A DNA stretch of 64,000 nucleotides from Lujinxingia litoralis (GTDB lineage Bacteria > Myxococcota_A > Bradymonadia > Bradymonadales > Bradymonadaceae), in assembly GCF_003260125.1 (NCBI RefSeq), contig NZ_QHKO01000002.1, positions 434,001 through 498,000 of the forward strand, read 5' to 3'. The notes beneath the pieces were generated by a model, which worked only from the letters and a program-made list of their open reading frames with translations, searched no databases and had not been told where the DNA came from. Each line of letters starts with the position of its first letter. Positions within the stretch are counted from its first letter, which is position 1. Shown one piece after another: positions 34,211 through 43,364 of the stretch. Both the position numbers and the translations under genes were made by a program.

Positions 34211-35176
34211 ATGATTCGGCGCGATGTGTTGGATCTCTTGCAATGCCCGGCCTGCCAGGGCCCCGAACTGACTCTGGGCAGCGGTCGACGCCCCGATCTG
34301 GTCTGCCAGTCCTGCCAGACCCGCTACCCCATCGTCGATGGCATCCCCGATCTGGTAGCGCCCGAAGCCACCCCGGCCCCCGGCAGCTACCGCACCGAGA
34401 CCCTCGCCAATGTCATCGCCGGCGTCTACGACTTCGTCGCGCCAGTGATGAGCATGGCGATCTGGCGCTGCAGCCCGCTGCGCTATGTCGACCACGAAAA
34501 CCGTGCTCTGGGCCGCGCCCGCGGCGGCGTGTACCTGGAAGCCCCCATCGGCACCGGCGTCGCCCTGGCCCCTTCGCTGGCCTCCTATCATGACGGGCTG
34601 GTGCTGGGCATCGACAAGTCCTGGAAGATGCTCGCGCGGGCTAAAAAACGCCTGGAGAAGTCCGGCGCTCGCTTCCAGCTCATCCGCGCCGACGTCAACG
34701 CCATCCCCCTAAAAGGCGGCGTTGTCCGCAGCCTCCAGAGCCTCAACGGCCTCCATGGCTTTACCGACCGCGTCGGCGCCCTGGCCGAATTCCATCGCTG
34801 CCTGGAGCCCGGAGGCTACTTCTCGGGCTCCACCCTGGTGCGAGCCCAGACCGACATGGCCGACGCGGTGCTCGAACGCTACGAGCGCTACGGCATCTAC
34901 CCCATGCTGCGCAGCCCGGAGTTTCTGCTCCAGGAAGTCGGCGCCGCTGACTTTGACCGCCTCCACTTTGAGACCCACGGTGCCGTGATGTTCTTCTCGG
35001 CAGAACGCACCAGGGCCGACGACGATCGCACCTCGGGCGATGAGCCCGGCACCTCGAAGGCGGCCAAAACCGGGAAGAAAAAGACCTCTTCCAAAAAGAA
35101 GTCGTCCTCAAAGCCCAAAAAACGCGCATCCGGCGGCAAAAAGGGCGCCTCGAAGAGCTCGCGCCAGGCCGGGTGA
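34211..35176 (+). CDS. SAM-dependent methyltransferase with Trm112-like zinc finger and Lys-rich tail
   Basis: A 321-aa protein. A zinc ribbon (LLQCPAC ... LVCQSCQTRYPIVDGIPDL) as in Trm112 opens it, followed by a Rossmann methyltransferase of the UbiE/COQ5 class: YLEAPIGTGVALAPSLA, VLGIDKSWKMLARAKKRL, FQLIRADVNAIPL and a late EFHRCLEPGGYFSGSTLV. The last 55 residues are extremely basic (KTGKKKTSSKKKSSSKPKKRASGGKK, split here in two), as in histone H1-like tails. AAGGAG six bases before ATG 34211 fixes the start and excludes the upstream ATG. Substrate unknown; the tail suggests binding to nucleic acid or acidic surfaces. Confidence 0.82.
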   Translation: MIRRDVLDLLQCPACQGPELTLGSGRRPDLVCQSCQTRYPIVDGIPDLVAPEATPAPGSYRTETLANVIAGVYDFVAPVMSMAIWRCSPLRYVDHENRALGRARGGVYLEAPIGTGVALAPSLASYHDGLVLGIDKSWKMLARAKKRLEKSGARFQLIRADVNAIPLKGGVVRSLQSLNGLHGFTDRVGALAEFHRCLEPGGYFSGSTLVRAQTDMADAVLERYERYGIYPMLRSPEFLLQEVGAADFDRLHFETHGAVMFFSAERTRADDDRTSGDEPGTSKAAKTGKKKTSSKKKSSSKPKKRASGGKKGASKSSRQAG

Positions 35177-35251
35177 TCCCGACCTCTCTGCGAGCCCGCG
35201 ACGCGGCGAGCTGGCGAGCCGGGGCCGCCCTGCCCCGGGCGGCGGTGAGCG

Positions 35252-36829
35252 TTAACTCCGGAGCAGCGGCGCCACCTCAGCGGCATACGACCGGGACCGG
35301 GCCCTGCTGGAGCGCTCTCGCCGCAGCGCGACCTCGCGGCGCACCTCCTCGGCCACCGGCGCCGAACGGCTGAGCAGCTCCCGAAACACCTCCCCCGGCA
35401 TCTCCAGCGTGATCACGTCGGTGCTGGCTCGCACCGACGCTCCGGCCTCTTCCAACAAGGCGCAGGGCGTCACCCCCAGAAATGCCCCCACATCCAGCGC
35501 ATCGACCACCTCGCGCTGCCCTCGCCGCCCACTGACCTCCACCTCCGCCGAACCACTGACGATCAGCGCCAGGCGTTCGACGTGCTGACCGCGCTCAAAG
35601 AGCGCCTGGCCGGCCACGTACTCGTGCAACTCAAAATGTCCGCTGAGCCAGGCGCGCTCCGCAGGAGTCAAACTCCCAAACATGGCGCTCGACGCCAGCA
35701 GGTTGTTGAGCATCCGGGCGTAATAAAAGCCCCACAATGCCTCCCAGACCTCGGGAAAACGCCGGCCCAACTCAAAGACCACCTCATCGCGTACCGCCAG
35801 CACCTCCAGCCCGCGCTCCGCCACCACCCGGGCCATCCGATCACGCCCGGTCAACAGGCGAAACTCTCCGAACACCTCCCCTTCCCCCAGACGCGCCAGA
35901 AACTTCGTGCGCCCATCGACCAACGCCTTCTCAACGCGGACCTCCCCCCGGATGATGATGTACAGACACACCTCCGGATCATCGGGAGACGAGAGCACCG
36001 TGCCCGGCGCCACTCGCCGATGCTCCATCACCCGCAACGCCTCCACAAAGGCCTCCGCCGGAAGTTGGCTGAAGAGCGGAATCTCAGGCAGCCCCGCCCG
36101 TTGCGCCCGGGCGTCGCCCTCCTCTCCCAGGTCAAGTCCTTCCCACTCAAAGCCCCGCGCCTCAACGCCTGGCCTCTCCGATGGCGCCAGCGTCGCCGGA
36201 CGAGCGGCACGCGTGACGTCCTCACTTCCCCCGGCCCGGGAAGACACCTCCCGAGTGGGCTCCGCGCTGGCGAGCATCTCGGCCTGCGGAACCTGGCGGG
36301 TCACCTCGTCGCGGAGCGCCACGCGTGGCCCCGACTTCGGACGCTTCAATGCAATCGCCGGCGCCTCCCCTCGACGCACCTGCTCGGCCTCGCGCGCCGA
36401 AAGCGCCTGCACCCGCACCCCGGAGCCTTCCCGCACGCCCCAGGAAGCCTCCGCCGTCGTGCGCTCCGGCATCACCGGCACCGGCGTCGCCACCTTACGC
36501 CGCGCGGCGCCCTCCACCGGACGGGCCACCCGCACCGAATGCCCCGTCGCCTCCGGCGCCTGGGCATAAAGCCGCGCCAGAAAAAACTGCGTCTCGGTAT
36601 GCGTGGGATCCAACTCCAAGATCGCCTTGCACGCCGCGATCGCCTCCAGCGGGAGCCCGGCCGCCGCCAACAACTTGGCAGCCGTGCCGTACTCCTCCAC
36701 CGCGTGATGCACCTGCCCCATCTCGCAGAAAAGCGCCGCCAGACGTAGCCTCGCCTCAATATTTCGGGGTTCCTTACTCAGCGTACGTTGATAGTACGCC
36801 AGATACTTTCGGAGCTTCGCGCTCGACAT
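35252..36829 (-). CDS. TPR protein with two cyclic-nucleotide-binding domains
   Basis: A 525-aa soluble protein. Residues about 10-95 form TPR helices (YYQRTLSKEPRNIEARLRLAALFCEMG). A long variable linker follows, then two CNMP-binding domains: the first (IPLFSQLPAEAFVEALRVMEHRRVAPG ... GEVFGEFRLLTGRDRMARVVA) keeps the phosphate-binding pattern FGE and an Arg, the second (SLTPAERAWLSGHFELHEYVAG ... VGAFLGVTPCALLEEAGASVRAS) is degenerate. No output HTH domain is seen, unlike the Crp family. A sensor for cAMP or a similar nucleotide is likely, with a regulatory role by protein contacts. The start at 36829 is chosen over 36847 by similarity of the TPR onset; ribosome site is weak. Confidence 0.75.
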   Translation of the reverse strand: MSSAKLRKYLAYYQRTLSKEPRNIEARLRLAALFCEMGQVHHAVEEYGTAAKLLAAAGLPLEAIAACKAILELDPTHTETQFFLARLYAQAPEATGHSVRVARPVEGAARRKVATPVPVMPERTTAEASWGVREGSGVRVQALSAREAEQVRRGEAPAIALKRPKSGPRVALRDEVTRQVPQAEMLASAEPTREVSSRAGGSEDVTRAARPATLAPSERPGVEARGFEWEGLDLGEEGDARAQRAGLPEIPLFSQLPAEAFVEALRVMEHRRVAPGTVLSSPDDPEVCLYIIIRGEVRVEKALVDGRTKFLARLGEGEVFGEFRLLTGRDRMARVVAERGLEVLAVRDEVVFELGRRFPEVWEALWGFYYARMLNNLLASSAMFGSLTPAERAWLSGHFELHEYVAGQALFERGQHVERLALIVSGSAEVEVSGRRGQREVVDALDVGAFLGVTPCALLEEAGASVRASTDVITLEMPGEVFRELLSRSAPVAEEVRREVALRRERSSRARSRSYAAEVAPLLRS

Positions 36830-36935
36830 GACCGGCCACCGGGGCACCGCCAGAGGCGACGTGAATAAAAGACCTCACGGAGGCCTTCGACGGTAGCCAG
36901 CCCGCCGCGCGCTTGTCAAACCAGATGCACGCCAT

Positions 36936-36974
36936 AAAAAAGGCCCGCGACACCACCGGGGCGTCACGAGCCTT
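36936..36974 (-). terminator. Intrinsic terminator of rplC
   Basis: On the minus strand, about 58 bases after the rplC stop, AAGGCTCGTGACGCC pairs with GGTGTCGCGGGCCTT (15 pairs, three of them G-U, loop CCGGT), followed by a T run. This is the best intrinsic terminator on the left half of the window and ends rplC as a single-gene transcript. Confidence 0.85.
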
Positions 36975-37031
36975 CTTCATTCTGAAGCTCCTCAGGCCCT
37001 TCGAGTCACCTCGTCAGACCTGAAACGTGCC

Positions 37032-37712
37032 TCAGACCACCGTCTTTTTGACGGCCGAGCGCAGCGTCACGATCCCACCGTTGGGACCGGGAACCGCACC
37101 CTTGATCAGGATGACATTTTCTTCAGCCATGATCTGCACCACGCGCAGGTTCTGCACGGTCACACGGGTGTTGCCGTACTGACCGGCCATCTTCTTACCT
37201 TTGAAGACGCGACCCGGGTAAGCCGACATACCAATGGAACCACCGTGACGGAAGAACTCGTGCACACCGTGGCTGGCCTTGGTACCGGCGAAGTTGTGAC
37301 GCTTCATAACACCGGTAAAACCACGACCCTTGGAGGTGCCGGTCACGTCGATGAACGCGCCCAGATCGAAGGTGTCCGCACCCAGCTCCTGACCCACCTC
37401 GTAGGAGTCCAGCGAGCCTTCTGCCACGCGGAACTCGCGCACAAAGCGACGAGGCTTATCAATGCCGGCCTTCAGGAAGACACCAACGCGCGGCTTGGAC
37501 AGACGCCATTTCGCCTCGGTTCCTTCTTTCTCAAGAAGCTTCACATCGCCGAAGCCCACCTTGACCGCCGAGTAGCCGTCTTTGCCCTTGGCGCTCTTCT
37601 TCTGCACGACGACGTTGCCTTCAACTTTGACCGCCGTGACCGCAATGCGGTTACCGACTTCGTCGAAGATCTGCGTCATACCGACCTTACGGCCAATCAG
37701 TCCCTTGCTCAT
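37032..37712 (-). CDS. rplC: 50S ribosomal protein L3
   Basis: A 226-aa protein with the whole L3 pattern: GLIGRKVGMTQIFDEVGNRIAVTAV, the SKGRGFTGVMKRHNFAG loop that reaches toward the peptidyl transferase centre, ASHGVHEFFRHGGSIGMSAYPGRVFKGKKMAGQYG and a terminal NVILIKGAVPGPNGG. A good ribosome site (AAGGAAAG) precedes ATG 37712. Uncommonly, it is not within the S10 operon: neither rpsJ nor rplD/rplW/rplB is adjacent. The preceding gene is a mechanosensitive channel 189 bases upstream, and a strong terminator follows. It is probably the only essential translation gene in the window. Confidence 0.97.
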   Translation of the reverse strand: MSKGLIGRKVGMTQIFDEVGNRIAVTAVKVEGNVVVQKKSAKGKDGYSAVKVGFGDVKLLEKEGTEAKWRLSKPRVGVFLKAGIDKPRRFVREFRVAEGSLDSYEVGQELGADTFDLGAFIDVTGTSKGRGFTGVMKRHNFAGTKASHGVHEFFRHGGSIGMSAYPGRVFKGKKMAGQYGNTRVTVQNLRVVQIMAEENVILIKGAVPGPNGGIVTLRSAVKKTVV

Positions 37713-37847
37713 GTTCTTTCCTTTTGGGAAGCGTTGGCCTCACACCGCTCATACCCTTACCAGGGCAGTGGAACGCGCACTTCATCAGATGAAGGTGCGG
37801 AGACCTCGCGTTAACCCGCCATCACGACGCCTATCGCCGCAATCATT

Positions 37848-37877
37848 CGGGAGCGCTCTCATAGAAGATCGCTCCCG
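37848..37877 (-). terminator. Hairpin downstream of mscS-type gene
   Basis: CGGGAGCG (37848-37855) pairs with CGCTCCCG (37870-37877) across a 14-base loop, 24 bases beyond the MscS-family stop codon and upstream of rplC. No T run; it could alternatively be part of an rplC leader. Confidence 0.4.
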
Positions 37878-37901
37878 GAGAAGTCAAGTCGGCCGCCCCC
37901 T

Positions 37902-38915
37902 TTAAACCTCCTCCACCGAAGGGCGCTCCACCACCACCTCATCGAGTTCCGCCTGCCCTGGCGAACGGTCCACCCGCTGGCGAGCACGCAAAGGAGCCCT
38001 GGAGCGCCCCGGAACCTCCCCCGAAGCATCTTCCCACTGGCGCGCCTGCACCTCGTAGCTGCGCGTGTAGGGAGGATGAATCCCGTGCAAACGAAACGCC
38101 CGCTTCACCCGCTCCATCACATCGCAGAGCAGCGCCTTCTCGTAGCGCGTATCAATGACGTAGGCCTTGGACTTCACATGGGTGGCAAACGCCAGCGGGG
38201 TGATCTCATCGTAGACCTGCACCAGCACCGGCTTACTCAAGAATACATAACGCGAGGTGATCGTCGCCTCGTACACGATCTGCTTGGCCAACTCGAAATC
38301 CGCGGACTGCGCGATGTAAAAATCGATCTCGACCATCATGTCGAGCGCGCCGGCGTTGGAGGAGCTCACCGCCTCGGTCAAAAACTTGTTGTTGGGTATC
38401 GAGACCTGGTTGTCATCCAACGTGACGATGCGCACCGAACGCAGACCGATCTCCACCACCTCCCCATAGGTATCGCCAAACGCCACGCGGTCGCCCACCT
38501 GAAAGGGCTGGTCGACAAGGATCATAATGCCGGCCATCAAACTCGACGCCGTATCCTTAAGCGCGAACCCGATCGCCACTGCCAGCGTGCCCCCCAGGCC
38601 GAGCAGCGCCGCGCGATCTTCTTCAAAGTCCAGAAAGGTCGCCACCACCAGATATGCCGCCGCGGCAAAGACCCCCAGGCGCGCAAAACTCTGCACCTTC
38701 TTAAAAAACAGCCGTCGACGCGCCTGCCCCTCCCCCAGGCGCTCCAGCGTAGCCGCCAACACATGATGCACGCCGTAGGCCACCGCGATGATCGTCGCCG
38801 CGCTGAGCAGGTTCCCCAGATTCAAGAGTTCAATGCGCTGGGCGATCTCCTCCACATCGGGGGCCGCCTGCGCCAACAGCGGCAGTGAGCTCACAAGCGT
38901 CTGCAGAGCATTCAT
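37902..38915 (-). CDS. MscS-family mechanosensitive ion channel
   Basis: A 337-aa channel of the small-conductance mechanosensitive family. Three predicted membrane helices precede the conserved pore and beta domain (LGLGGTLAVAIGFALKDTASSLMAGIMILVDQPFQVGDRVAFGDTYGEVVEIGLRSVRIVTLDDNQVSIPNNKFL, paraphrased across its motif set): the GIGGLAVGFALK-like pore helix and the DNQVSIPNNKF signature are clear. A hydrophilic C-terminal cap follows. GAGG precedes ATG 38915, and the gene starts 9 bases after the stop of the membrane NTPase gene, so the two form an operon. It probably releases solutes upon osmotic downshock. Confidence 0.9.
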   Translation of the reverse strand: MNALQTLVSSLPLLAQAAPDVEEIAQRIELLNLGNLLSAATIIAVAYGVHHVLAATLERLGEGQARRRLFFKKVQSFARLGVFAAAAYLVVATFLDFEEDRAALLGLGGTLAVAIGFALKDTASSLMAGIMILVDQPFQVGDRVAFGDTYGEVVEIGLRSVRIVTLDDNQVSIPNNKFLTEAVSSSNAGALDMMVEIDFYIAQSADFELAKQIVYEATITSRYVFLSKPVLVQVYDEITPLAFATHVKSKAYVIDTRYEKALLCDVMERVKRAFRLHGIHPPYTRSYEVQARQWEDASGEVPGRSRAPLRARQRVDRSPGQAELDEVVVERPSVEEV

Positions 38916-38924
38916 CAGAGAGCC

Positions 38925-41900
38925 TCACTCATAGAGAAAGTTCGCGTCCCGCAGCTGCCGAAGCACCGCGCGGTAATATAGCGTGCTCAACGAGGCTCGC
39001 CCCTGGCGCTGGTTCACCACCAGGATGTCACTCTCGTAGAGGAAATTGATGGCCGTCTCACAAAAGCCCCGCTCGGCATTGGTAATGCGTGCGACCTGCT
39101 CCGCATTGAGCGAACCGTGCTGCACGATCGCCGCCAGCGCGAAAAGATACTGATCGGTCAGCGTCTGCTGCACCGCCGCCGAGGGGCGGCTGAACAACCC
39201 CACCTGCAGCCGCCCCAGCGCATCCAGACGCAGGCTCCGCAGCCAGAAGGTCAACGCCACACGGGGGTTGCCCTGGCAGAACTCATGCAACAAACGGAAG
39301 TAGCCGTTGGCCGTCTTGATCACCTCGTAGGTCAACTCGCCACTCTGATGCGCGATCACCAGATCGGTAAAGCTGATGGGAAGATCAATGCGGGCATCAC
39401 GCGCGCGCACCAACTGCTGGATCTCGTGCTCACTCCAGGGCCCGACCTCGTACACCTGCCCGAAGTAGTGCTTCCGGGCCCTCACCCGGTTGAGATACGA
39501 CCAGGCAAAGCGATTAAACACCAGCACCCAGAAATGGTGGTCATCGCTGATGTGCACCACGTCCAAAAAGAGGTCGACCGCCCGAAACCCGCCGATATGG
39601 CGCAAAAAGAGATGGTGGCAATCGTCGATCACAATCGTGCGCGGCGGGGTGCGCCGCAGCCACTCGACCGCCTCTTCACGATTGGCCGGTGTCTCGGGCA
39701 GATGGAAGAGCTGCGCAATCAACTCCAGCGCGGCGACCTCTCCGGCGACCTTCTGTGCCAGAGTGCAGTACTGAATCGGCCCGCGCTCCTGCGGCCACTG
39801 GCCGACCACCTGCAGCAGCTCCGTGGTCTTGCCGATCCCGGCCTCTCCGACAATCGCCACCGAGCCCTGACGTCGCGTGCTTTCCCAGCGCCCTCGCTGC
39901 GCGGTGATCGCCTCCATAATGCCGGTACGCTGGACCCGAAACGGCTCATCGAGAAGGGGCGAATCCTCAAACATCGCCCGGTACCGCTCCGGCACCGTGC
40001 TCTGCGCCGCCTCGGGCACCTCGACCACCGCCCCCTCGCGGCGCTGAATCTCGATCTTCTTGCGAAAAATAAAGTTACTGACCTGACGGCTAATCTCCGT
40101 CTCAACCAGGTACGCCCGGCCCCAGCGCACGATCTCCGAGCCCAGCACGTAGAGCGACGCGAGCCCAATCAGCAGCACCCCATAAGGACGACTTCGCCGC
40201 TCCCGAACCAACGCCGTCGCCCGCGGCAGGCGCTCGCCAGCCAGGCGCTCAAAGACCTCGGCGATGTCGTCTTTCCACCACCAGAGCACCAGGTAAATCA
40301 ACACGAGCAACGCCACCCAGAAGACCCGGTCCGCCAACCACCAGATCACCGAGGGCCCGGTGAGCTCCCACACCGTCATCGGCACGTAATAGGAGAGCAG
40401 CCAGAAGCTCAGCACCACCCGCACGCTGCGCACCAGACGACGCGCCCGGGTCAACTCCACTGCCCCTTCCTGCGCCAGCGAATCCAGGGTCTGCGCCGCC
40501 ACCACCCCACCGCCGGCGCTGCCGACCACGTCGGCGGACTCGCCACCTCTTGGCAACACCAGCGTTTTTACGGTGATCATCACCCCGTAGTAGATCACCA
40601 GCGCGTCGATCACCCAACGCACATAGAGCAACTCCGGAATCGCCGCCGAGAGATACTCGCTCAGATGCGCCGCCGAGACGTACACAATCGCCGGCACGAT
40701 CAGCGCGCGCATCACCTGCGCGACCTTGATCAACGCCCCGGCCGTATTTCGCAATGCTCGCCGGGCAAGCAGCTGGCTCAACCCCCACTGCACGACGCGG
40801 GGGCCAAATTCCCGTCCCAGCCACAGCGCGATCAGTATCGCGATGACCCGCCAGAACACCCCCATCACCCAGCCCCAGAAGGCCACCGAGGTGAGCATCC
40901 CCCGCAGGTCGCGCACCTCGTCGAAGTACACCTCCACCGTGTCGTAGGCGATCATCACCCCGACGCGCAGCCCGGCAAAAGCATCTCGCCAGGCCTGATC
41001 GCTACGTGGTGACAGGATCAGCGCCCGGGTCTGTGCGCTCATCCGTGGGAAGAGCGTCTCCAGCGACTCATCAAAAAAGAGACGGCGCTGCAGGTTCACC
41101 TCATGACGGGCCACACGGGCCTCATGCACATCTTCGGCGATCTGCAGGCGCTGCGAGGCCAACTCCAGGCGCAGCTCGGCCAGCGCTTTGCGACGCCGCG
41201 CAAGTTCGGTGGTAGGCTCCTCGCCAACCTCGTCTGCCAGCCTGCGAATCTCCTCGTGAGCCTGTTCCCGCTCCGGCCGCAGTCGGGCAACCTCACGAGC
41301 GGCCTCCCGGCGAAGCTCCCGGGTCCGCTGCACGTCGGCCCGCGCCGCGCGCCGATACTCCAGCGCCTGACGCACGACCGGAGCCAGGTCTTCGTCGGCC
41401 TGCTCCAGACCACGCTCCACCTCGACGCGGCGCTCCGAGAAGGTCGCCTCGCTCTCGCGACGCTTCTCCATTATCTCGCGGATCTGCTCCCCCTCCCGCT
41501 CCGAGATGGCGAGCAACTCCTCGGCGATCTCGCGCTCCCGTGCCAGCACCTGACGGATCTGTGCGTCGCGCTCCTGCTCCTCTCGAAGACGCGTCTGCTC
41601 CACGGCCTGACGAGCGGCCTCCTGGGCGCGCTCGGAGCGCTCCAGGCGCTGCCGTTCCTGGGCATCGAGCTCCGCGGCACGCGCGTGCTCCTCAAGGAGC
41701 GCTTCGAGCCCGGAGACCTCCTGCTGCCACCCCCGCGCGGCGCCCCGAGCGCTCTCAAGGGTCGCGACCCACACCGCGTCCTGCACCCGAGCCACACTGA
41801 GCTCTCGCAGCGCCACCCGGCTGCGCGGCTCCTCCTGCAGGCGCGTCTGCAAATAGCCCAACACACGATCGCCAAGCTCACGCTCCCGCGCCACTCGGAC

Positions 41901-42236
41901 TTCGACCTCGTCCACGCCGGCGATCGCGTCACGCAACGCCTCCACCCGCGCCCGGACCGCCTCCTCATCGAGCTCTGTACCGGCCGGCGCGGCGGTGGCA
42001 CTGCGCTGCGGCGCACCCACGCCCTCGTCGCCTGCGCGGAGCTCACTCTCGGAACTCGCCAGCGCCGGCGCCCCGGACGCCTCATCTTCAGCGGCCCCCG
42101 GCGCGCTTGTTTCGCTCGCGCCGCCCGCGGCGGCTTCGACCCTCGGCTGGGCCCACGCCGTGGGGGCCTCAACCTTCAGGGCCACCATCAGCGCGAAACA
42201 CCACGCGATGACGATAACCCTTCGCACTGCAGACAT
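38925..42236 (-). CDS. 1103-aa membrane P-loop NTPase with exported coiled coil, MscS-linked
   Basis: An unusual multidomain protein. A signal peptide (RVIVIAWCFALMVALKVEAPTAWAQ) precedes a long Glu/Arg-rich coiled coil (about 90-420) expected in the periplasm. About five to six membrane helices follow (VFWRVIAILIALWLGREF, ALIVPAIVYVSAAHL, WVIDALVIYYGVMITVKTL, ILVFWVALLVLIYLVLWWW-like). The C-terminal cytoplasmic part is an AAA/STAND-type NTPase: Walker A GEAGIGKTT at 797-805, Walker B TIVIDD at 867-872, then a helical and winged-helix-like tail ending in FLYE. Upstream neighbour on the same strand of the MscS gene, 9 bases apart. I do not know a named family. A gating or signalling partner for the channel is plausible inference. 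Confidence 0.75.
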   Translation of the reverse strand: MSAVRRVIVIAWCFALMVALKVEAPTAWAQPRVEAAAGGASETSAPGAAEDEASGAPALASSESELRAGDEGVGAPQRSATAAPAGTELDEEAVRARVEALRDAIAGVDEVEVRVARERELGDRVLGYLQTRLQEEPRSRVALRELSVARVQDAVWVATLESARGAARGWQQEVSGLEALLEEHARAAELDAQERQRLERSERAQEAARQAVEQTRLREEQERDAQIRQVLAREREIAEELLAISEREGEQIREIMEKRRESEATFSERRVEVERGLEQADEDLAPVVRQALEYRRAARADVQRTRELRREAAREVARLRPEREQAHEEIRRLADEVGEEPTTELARRRKALAELRLELASQRLQIAEDVHEARVARHEVNLQRRLFFDESLETLFPRMSAQTRALILSPRSDQAWRDAFAGLRVGVMIAYDTVEVYFDEVRDLRGMLTSVAFWGWVMGVFWRVIAILIALWLGREFGPRVVQWGLSQLLARRALRNTAGALIKVAQVMRALIVPAIVYVSAAHLSEYLSAAIPELLYVRWVIDALVIYYGVMITVKTLVLPRGGESADVVGSAGGGVVAAQTLDSLAQEGAVELTRARRLVRSVRVVLSFWLLSYYVPMTVWELTGPSVIWWLADRVFWVALLVLIYLVLWWWKDDIAEVFERLAGERLPRATALVRERRSRPYGVLLIGLASLYVLGSEIVRWGRAYLVETEISRQVSNFIFRKKIEIQRREGAVVEVPEAAQSTVPERYRAMFEDSPLLDEPFRVQRTGIMEAITAQRGRWESTRRQGSVAIVGEAGIGKTTELLQVVGQWPQERGPIQYCTLAQKVAGEVAALELIAQLFHLPETPANREEAVEWLRRTPPRTIVIDDCHHLFLRHIGGFRAVDLFLDVVHISDDHHFWVLVFNRFAWSYLNRVRARKHYFGQVYEVGPWSEHEIQQLVRARDARIDLPISFTDLVIAHQSGELTYEVIKTANGYFRLLHEFCQGNPRVALTFWLRSLRLDALGRLQVGLFSRPSAAVQQTLTDQYLFALAAIVQHGSLNAEQVARITNAERGFCETAINFLYESDILVVNQRQGRASLSTLYYRAVLRQLRDANFLYE

Positions 42237-42317
42237 AGACTTGGCCGTTGTGGGTGGAATCAGTAAGCTACGCCGCGAAAGGTTAATCCAACCTCACCCG
42301 TTCTCAAAGTTTTTGCC

Positions 42318-43364
42318 GTGCCCACATCCCCCCCCTTCCTGACCTGGCGCCCGCTCAGCGCGGCGCTCTTCGCTGTGGTGCTCCTTGGCTGTGCGTCCAC
42401 AGGCGCTCCCCCGCAGCGTTGGTCCGATGACTACCTGGAGGCCATGCGCCTGCCTCCAGACCAGGCAGAAGACCAGCTCACCGCGCTTGCCGAGCGCGCT
42501 CCCAGCCCGGAGCAGGCTCGGGACGCCCGCTTTGAACTGGCGCGCTTCGCGCTCCGCCGCGGTGACATCGACGAGGCGACTCAACGCTTTGAGTCGCTGT
42601 GGAACGAAGGCATCGAAGACCACGTCACCAGCCGGGCCCTCTACGAATCGGCGCGCCTGAACATAGAGCACCATGGCGACCGCCCCGCGGGCATCGCCCT
42701 GCTCCACCGCGCCATCGCGCAAAGCGCGCCCTGGGCCGGCACCGAACTGGCGCTCGCTTACCTGGTCAAGGTCGAGCGGCAGGCCGACAACAGCGCCGGC
42801 CTCATCGCCGACCTCGACCGCATCGCGGCCGGACTCCTCGACCCACGCCTCAAAGCCCAACTTCATCTGGCTGTCGGGGAACTCCACGCCGAGGAACTCG
42901 CCGCCGAAGAGAAGGCACTGGCCGCCTACCGCCAGGCGGCACTCGCCTGCGCAGACTGCGCCGCGGCCGACGAGGCCCTCTGGCGCATGGCTCAGATCTA
43001 CCAGCGCCACCAGAACTTCGAACCCGCTCGCCAGGCCCTCTCCCTGGTTGCCAGCCGCACCGAGGAGAGCTGGTTCGTCGGCAGTTATCACAGCCACCGC
43101 GCCGCCGATGCCCGCTTCGAACTCGGCCTGCTCCACCTGCTCTTCCTCGACGACTACGACGCGGCCCGCGACCACTTCGAGACCTTCATCGACGTCTTCC
43201 CGCACGCCCAACGACGCCCCGAGGCCGCCTGGCACCTGGTCGAGATCACGCGGCTCAGCCAGAGCTCCAGCGCCTATCGCCGGGCCCTCCGCCGCTTTGT
43301 ACGCGATTACCCCGACAACCGCCGGCGCCCGATGGCCGAGCGCCGGCTCAGCGAGCTCTCATGA
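42318..43364 (+). CDS. TPR lipoprotein heading the Mla-like operon
   Basis: A 348-aa lipoprotein: signal MPTSPPFLTWRPLSAALFAVVLLGC with the lipobox Cys. The mature protein is repeated helix pairs (TPR/BamD-like: ARDARFELARFALRRGDIDEATQRFESL, EKALAAYRQAALACADCAAADEALWRMAQIYQ, DDYDAARDHFETFIDVFPHAQRRPEAAW). Its stop overlaps the ATG of the first ATPase gene (ATGA at 43361-43364), so it is translated with the transporter. An outer-membrane-bound tether or cargo-handling role is inferred from position; the BamD-like repeats fit a bridging protein. Gene starts 81 bases from the divergent NTPase gene. Confidence 0.82.
   Translation: MPTSPPFLTWRPLSAALFAVVLLGCASTGAPPQRWSDDYLEAMRLPPDQAEDQLTALAERAPSPEQARDARFELARFALRRGDIDEATQRFESLWNEGIEDHVTSRALYESARLNIEHHGDRPAGIALLHRAIAQSAPWAGTELALAYLVKVERQADNSAGLIADLDRIAAGLLDPRLKAQLHLAVGELHAEELAAEEKALAAYRQAALACADCAAADEALWRMAQIYQRHQNFEPARQALSLVASRTEESWFVGSYHSHRAADARFELGLLHLLFLDDYDAARDHFETFIDVFPHAQRRPEAAWHLVEITRLSQSSSAYRRALRRFVRDYPDNRRRPMAERRLSELS

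Noticed and set aside
36774..36980. Small minus-strand frame of 68 codons
   Set aside because: It lies over the rplC terminator and the start of the CNMP-binding gene; no ribosome site or protein-like features.
39117..41012. Open frame of about 631 codons on the plus strand
   Set aside because: Antisense to the MscS-linked NTPase, which has clear P-loop motifs on the minus strand.
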